Positions 62,401 through 64,000 of a stretch of DNA of 64,000 nt are shown piece by piece. The stretch spans positions 930,001-994,000 of the forward strand of contig JAKZAP010000018.1 in NCBI GenBank assembly GCA_023053575.1, in the 5' to 3' direction. Position 1 is the first letter of the stretch, and each line of letters starts with the position of its first letter. Source of the stretch: Branchinecta lynchi. Lineage: Eukaryota; Arthropoda; Branchiopoda; Anostraca; Branchinectidae. The notes beneath the pieces were generated by a model. The model was not told the DNA's origin. It saw nothing but the letters and a program-made list of their open reading frames with translations, and searched no databases. The position numbers and the translations under genes were made by a program.

Positions 62401-63388
62401 TTTGGTGTCTAAGTGTCTGTCTTGTCAGCTTGAGAGAAATCGTCCACATCCAGTTGTCTCACAATGGCCAAAAGCAGAGGAGCCATGGAGGCGTGTACAT
62501 ATTGATTATGCTGGTCCGTTTTTAGGAAGCATGTTCTTGATTGTTGTAGATTCGTGTTCTAAATGGTTGGAAGTTGTGGCTATGACCCGTACGGATTCAC
62601 AGCGTACTATTGAGGTTTTGGGGTCTATATTTTGCCGTTATGGTTGTCCCGTTGAACTAGTGAGTGACAATGGTCCCCAATTCACATCCCAAGAATTTGA
62701 AGAATTTTTGTCGAAGAATGGAGTGAAACATACGCTTACCCCTCCGTTTCACCCAAGTTCAAATGGCCAGGCGGAGAGAACCGTGCAAACAGTGAAGCAG
62801 AAACTTCGCATATTCAGCCATGATGAAACGCCAATGCACGAAAATTTGTCTAAATTCCTATTTCATTACAGGGGGTCTGTTCATGGTGCTACAGGTAGTT
62901 CGCCCGCGAAGTTATTTCTAGGTCGCGAGCTCCGCACTAGGCTAGATTTGTTGCAACCGCAGAAGGATGTGCCGGTTGCAAAGCAAGGTGATGGGAAATA
63001 TAGTGTAGGTGACGCAGTGTTTACTTTAGACTATAGAAATCGCCAGAGACCGCAGTGGATTCAAGGTATTATACACAAATGTGTCTCGCCGGTTATTTAT
63101 CTCGTTCAAGTGAACAATATGGTATGGAAGCGCCATTTGGATCAATTGCGGCGATCTCATATTCCACTTACCAAACCTGTTGATTTTGGGTATTGGGAAG
63201 CGTCGGTTGATAGCTTACAGCCGACAGTTAAAACTCCTGGTCAAATTCGGATGATGCCAGAGGTGCAGGTCGAACAACCTATCAGTGTGCCAATTCCAGC
63301 GCCCACTGAAATGCCAATGTTAAGTCCGGTTGTTCGTCGTTCGACAAGGTATAGGAGAGAACCTGATAGATTTCAGTCCGGAGTTTAA
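59435..63388 (+). pseudogene. Gypsy-class gag-pol, single frame with one internal stop
   Basis: One frame of 1,318 codons encodes, in order: a gag region (about 1-190); two CCHC zinc knuckles (C197-C200-H205-C210 and C217-C220-H225-C230); an aspartic protease (DTG at 312-314); reverse transcriptase with FSKLDMSGAYQQIELDED and LPFG; RNase H (CTDASPFG near 738, LWTDNK near 805); and integrase with HHCC zinc finger from about 961 and D1024/D1078/E1114 (53 and 35 residues between). A TAA at codon 624 (61304-61306) splits it between reverse-transcriptase and RNase H sequence; the same frame resumes at once. The catalytic box reads ILDD at 589-592, where the family normally has Tyr first. The domain order and gag style fit the Mag/K02A2.6-like lineage (inference). 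The start ATG is 68 bp after the 5' LTR. No env-like gene. Confidence 0.93.
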
Positions 63389-63404
63389 TTTAGTGCGGGG
63401 AAGG

Positions 63405-63600
63405 TGTTATGTATGTAATCGGCATTTCATCGTTATTTGGTATTTCTCCGGCTCCCCTATTATACCCTCGGGCGGTACGCGGTAATTGCGAGATCTGCCA
63501 GTGTTTGATTTATTCAGTAGTTAGTGTTTGAATGGCTGTCAAACGAGCTTGTTCTGTAAACGTGTATATAGAATAAAATGTTGTAACTAAGTATGCAACA
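63405..63600 (+). repeat. Gypsy 3' LTR (196 bp)
   Basis: TGTTATGTATG ... AGTATGCAACA, no difference from the 5' LTR seen by eye. It lies 16 bp after the gag-pol stop; the purine-rich GCGGGGAAGG immediately precedes it. Followed by ACAGG. Confidence 0.95.
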
Positions 63601-63965
63601 ACAGGAAAACTTGAACATAATCCGATCTCGGTGACAAGATTATGTCCACACGCAGAGGGAAAACAAAATTCTTCAAACCAGAAAATCTGACAAAAATAAA
63701 TTCACTAGCCAATAAACAAATGTTTCGAGAGTATTTATGGCATCAGTCCTGATTACTGCTGCTCTCAAAAGCTAGTTAGTCTTTTTTTTTGTCTTCTTAT
63801 CAGCTCCGCCGACGAAATTCCTTTCAAGTAGACCGGAATTACTTTCATCATGAAAGTATTCTCGTCCCGCTAGACTCTCACGAACGGAATCCTTTCGAGT
63901 CGACCGGAATTCCTTTCTACTCGAAGGGATTTCTTGTCCGTGTAAACGCTACATATAACATACCA
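63601..63965 (-). repeat. Family M element, copy interrupted by gypsy
   Basis: On the minus strand from 63965: GTAGCGTTTACACGGACAAG, then GGAATTCCGGTCGACTCG and GAAAGGAATTTCGTCGGCGG, TAGCTTTTGAGAGCAGCAGT, CTGGTTTGAAGAATTTTG, and TCGGATTATGTTCAAGTTTT up to the gypsy LTR. It parallels 40495-40740. Several GGAATTCC / GTCGACTCGAAAGG words recur inside. Confidence 0.55.
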
Positions 63966-64000
63966 GCTTCGAAATACCACCTCCCCTCTCTCAGAATTGG

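Larger units (their letters stand above)
59172..63600 (+). mobile_element. Complete gypsy-class LTR retrotransposon
   Basis: 4,429 bp from LTR to LTR, flanked by the 5-bp direct repeat ACAGG (59167-59171 and 63601-63605). Apparent LTR identity indicates a young insertion. It entered an older family M repeat; flanking sequence on both sides matches consecutive parts of the copy at 40495-41060. The polypurine tract candidate GCGGGGAAGG precedes the 3' LTR. Confidence 0.95.

Overview
The window is from an invertebrate animal nuclear genome. Three spliced, conserved animal genes are cut by multi-kilobase introns, and the rest is a dense, nested mosaic of transposable-element debris, minisatellite-bearing elements and long poly-C/poly-G runs. 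No prokaryotic features, operons or CRISPR arrays are visible. I cannot name the species.

Genes. (1) Plus strand, 2769-7393: the last three coding exons of a type IV collagen alpha chain (C-terminal NC1 domain), with an unusual tail of about 50 residues after the last NC1 cysteine; upstream exons lie outside the window. (2) Minus strand, 34749-18474: a complete four-exon gene for a 208-residue A20/AN1 zinc-finger protein of the ZFAND5/ZFAND6 family. (3) Minus strand, 58142 down to about 47512 (perhaps 46968): internal exons of a glycerophosphocholine phosphodiesterase (GPCPD1-type GDPD domain); the N-terminal part is outside the window. All splice phases agree within each gene.

Mobile DNA. 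A complete gypsy-class LTR retrotransposon lies at 59172-63600. Its 196-bp LTRs look identical by eye, it is flanked by the 5-bp duplication ACAGG, and one gag-pol frame is broken by a single in-frame stop. Seven partial LINE copies (reverse-transcriptase C-termini) and one probable Penelope GIY-YIG fragment are scattered on both strands. Two families of tandem-repeat elements (A: 12.06-13.0, 31.06-34.05 and 48.45-49.88 kb; B: 1.63-2.41, 9.4-10.08 and 55.43-56.4 kb) have a core of roughly 130-150-bp repeats, a GACA/GACG microsatellite and a terminal hairpin. This is the layout of pearl/Helentron-derived (HINE) elements.

Most interesting is a dispersed small element (copies near 0.7, 1.0-1.2, 9.1, 10.1, 28.5, 44.2, 45.7 and 52.6 kb). 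It carries a hammerhead-ribozyme-like core (CUGANGA, stem II, GAAA). Two copies are inverted dimers or deletion derivatives of them, flanked by 11-12-bp target-site duplications, and for one of these a paralogous empty site is in the same window.

Layout. 0-8.6 kb: collagen IV exons plus repeats. 8.6-18.4 kb: repeats (family B, family A, a large family D copy, a tandem duplication). 18.5-34.75 kb: the ZFAND gene with element-filled introns. 35-46.9 kb: family D, duplications, terminal-repeat elements, a LINE. 46.97-58.14 kb: GPCPD1 exons with element-filled introns. 58.8-63.6 kb: a tRNA-like sequence, a foldback and the gypsy element. 63.6-64 kb: the older repeat into which gypsy inserted.
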